A DNA stretch of 31,948 nt, taken from NCBI GenBank assembly GCA_030685235.1, contig MU839305.1, positions 1 through 31,948 of the forward strand, in the 5' to 3' direction. The position numbers and the translations under genes are program-made. This DNA is from Copromyces sp. CBS 386.78. Lineage: Eukaryota; Ascomycota; Sordariomycetes; Sordariales; Sordariaceae. A model generated the notes under the pieces. That model ran no database searches, was not told the origin of the DNA, and saw nothing but the letters and a program-made list of their open reading frames with translations. Below are positions 31,791 to 31,948 of this stretch, piece by piece. The number at the start of each line of letters is the position of its first letter. Position 1 is the first letter of the stretch.

Positions 31791-31948
31791 AAAATAAAAT
31801 TAAAATTAAAATTAAAATTAAAATTAAAATTAAAATTAAAATTAAAATTAAAATTAAAAATAAAAATAAAAATAAAAATAAAAATAAAAATAAAAATAAA
31901 AATAAAAATAAAAATAAAAATAAAAATAAAAATAAAAATAAAAATAAA
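31791..31948 (+). repeat. Hexanucleotide microsatellite, AAAATT then AAAAAT
   Basis: The tract is about ten units of AAAATT followed by about fifteen units of AAAAAT up to the window edge. It is not the TTAGGG telomere repeat. Confidence 0.9.

Noticed and set aside
1..31948. CRISPR array, bacterial operon or phage structures
   Set aside because: Spliceosomal introns, RIP and chromovirus elements show a fungal genome; the tandem repeats have no spacer structure.

Overview
The window looks like genomic DNA of a filamentous ascomycete (Pezizomycotina, plausibly a sordariomycete). The evidence is: introns of about 90-115 bp with GTAAGT-like donors and CTGAC/CTAAC branch sites; GC-rich genes with long spacers; and AT-rich blocks where CpA/TpG is depleted in favour of TpA, the mark of repeat-induced point mutation (RIP). 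Species cannot be named from sequence alone.

Layout. 1-1500 is a RIP-ruined hAT transposase. 2804-3653 is a two-exon gene of unknown function with a tyrosine-periodic C-terminus. 4341-5179 holds two diverged tRNA-derived, Pol III-type repeats (called S1 and S2 here). 6664-8048 is paralog A of a four-gene family. 9829-18660 is a three-level nest of mobile elements: a TIR element (TIR-2) contains a second copy (TIR-1), which contains a full chromodomain Gypsy retrotransposon; the inner parts are heavily RIP-mutated. The nest sits inside the last codons of paralog C (18664-20247, minus strand), so the ancestral C-terminus now lies at 9792-9825. A third, un-RIPped copy of the TIR element (TIR-3) sits just upstream of the same gene. 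Further right are repeat S3, a phosphatidylserine-decarboxylase-like enzyme (24114-22261, minus), paralog B (minus), repeat S4, paralog D (plus), another RIP-affected remnant and a microsatellite-rich end.

The main biological interest is paralogs A, B, C and D. They share a short first exon of 21-34 codons, a phase-1 intron of 91-115 bp, and a domain whose strand/helix order matches RNase H. In all four, each of the four carboxylate positions of the RNase H active site carries a non-acidic residue in my by-eye alignment. They end in an acidic/low-complexity linker and, most clearly in C and D, a coiled-coil-like segment. I read them as a local family of catalytically dead RNase H-fold proteins of unknown role. 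The second item of interest is the S repeat: its four copies keep a roughly 47-nt core able to fold as a three-way junction, with one compensatory base-pair change, between a tRNA-like A box and a B box/T-run. No operon logic applies; the genes are separately transcribed and no common pathway is evident.
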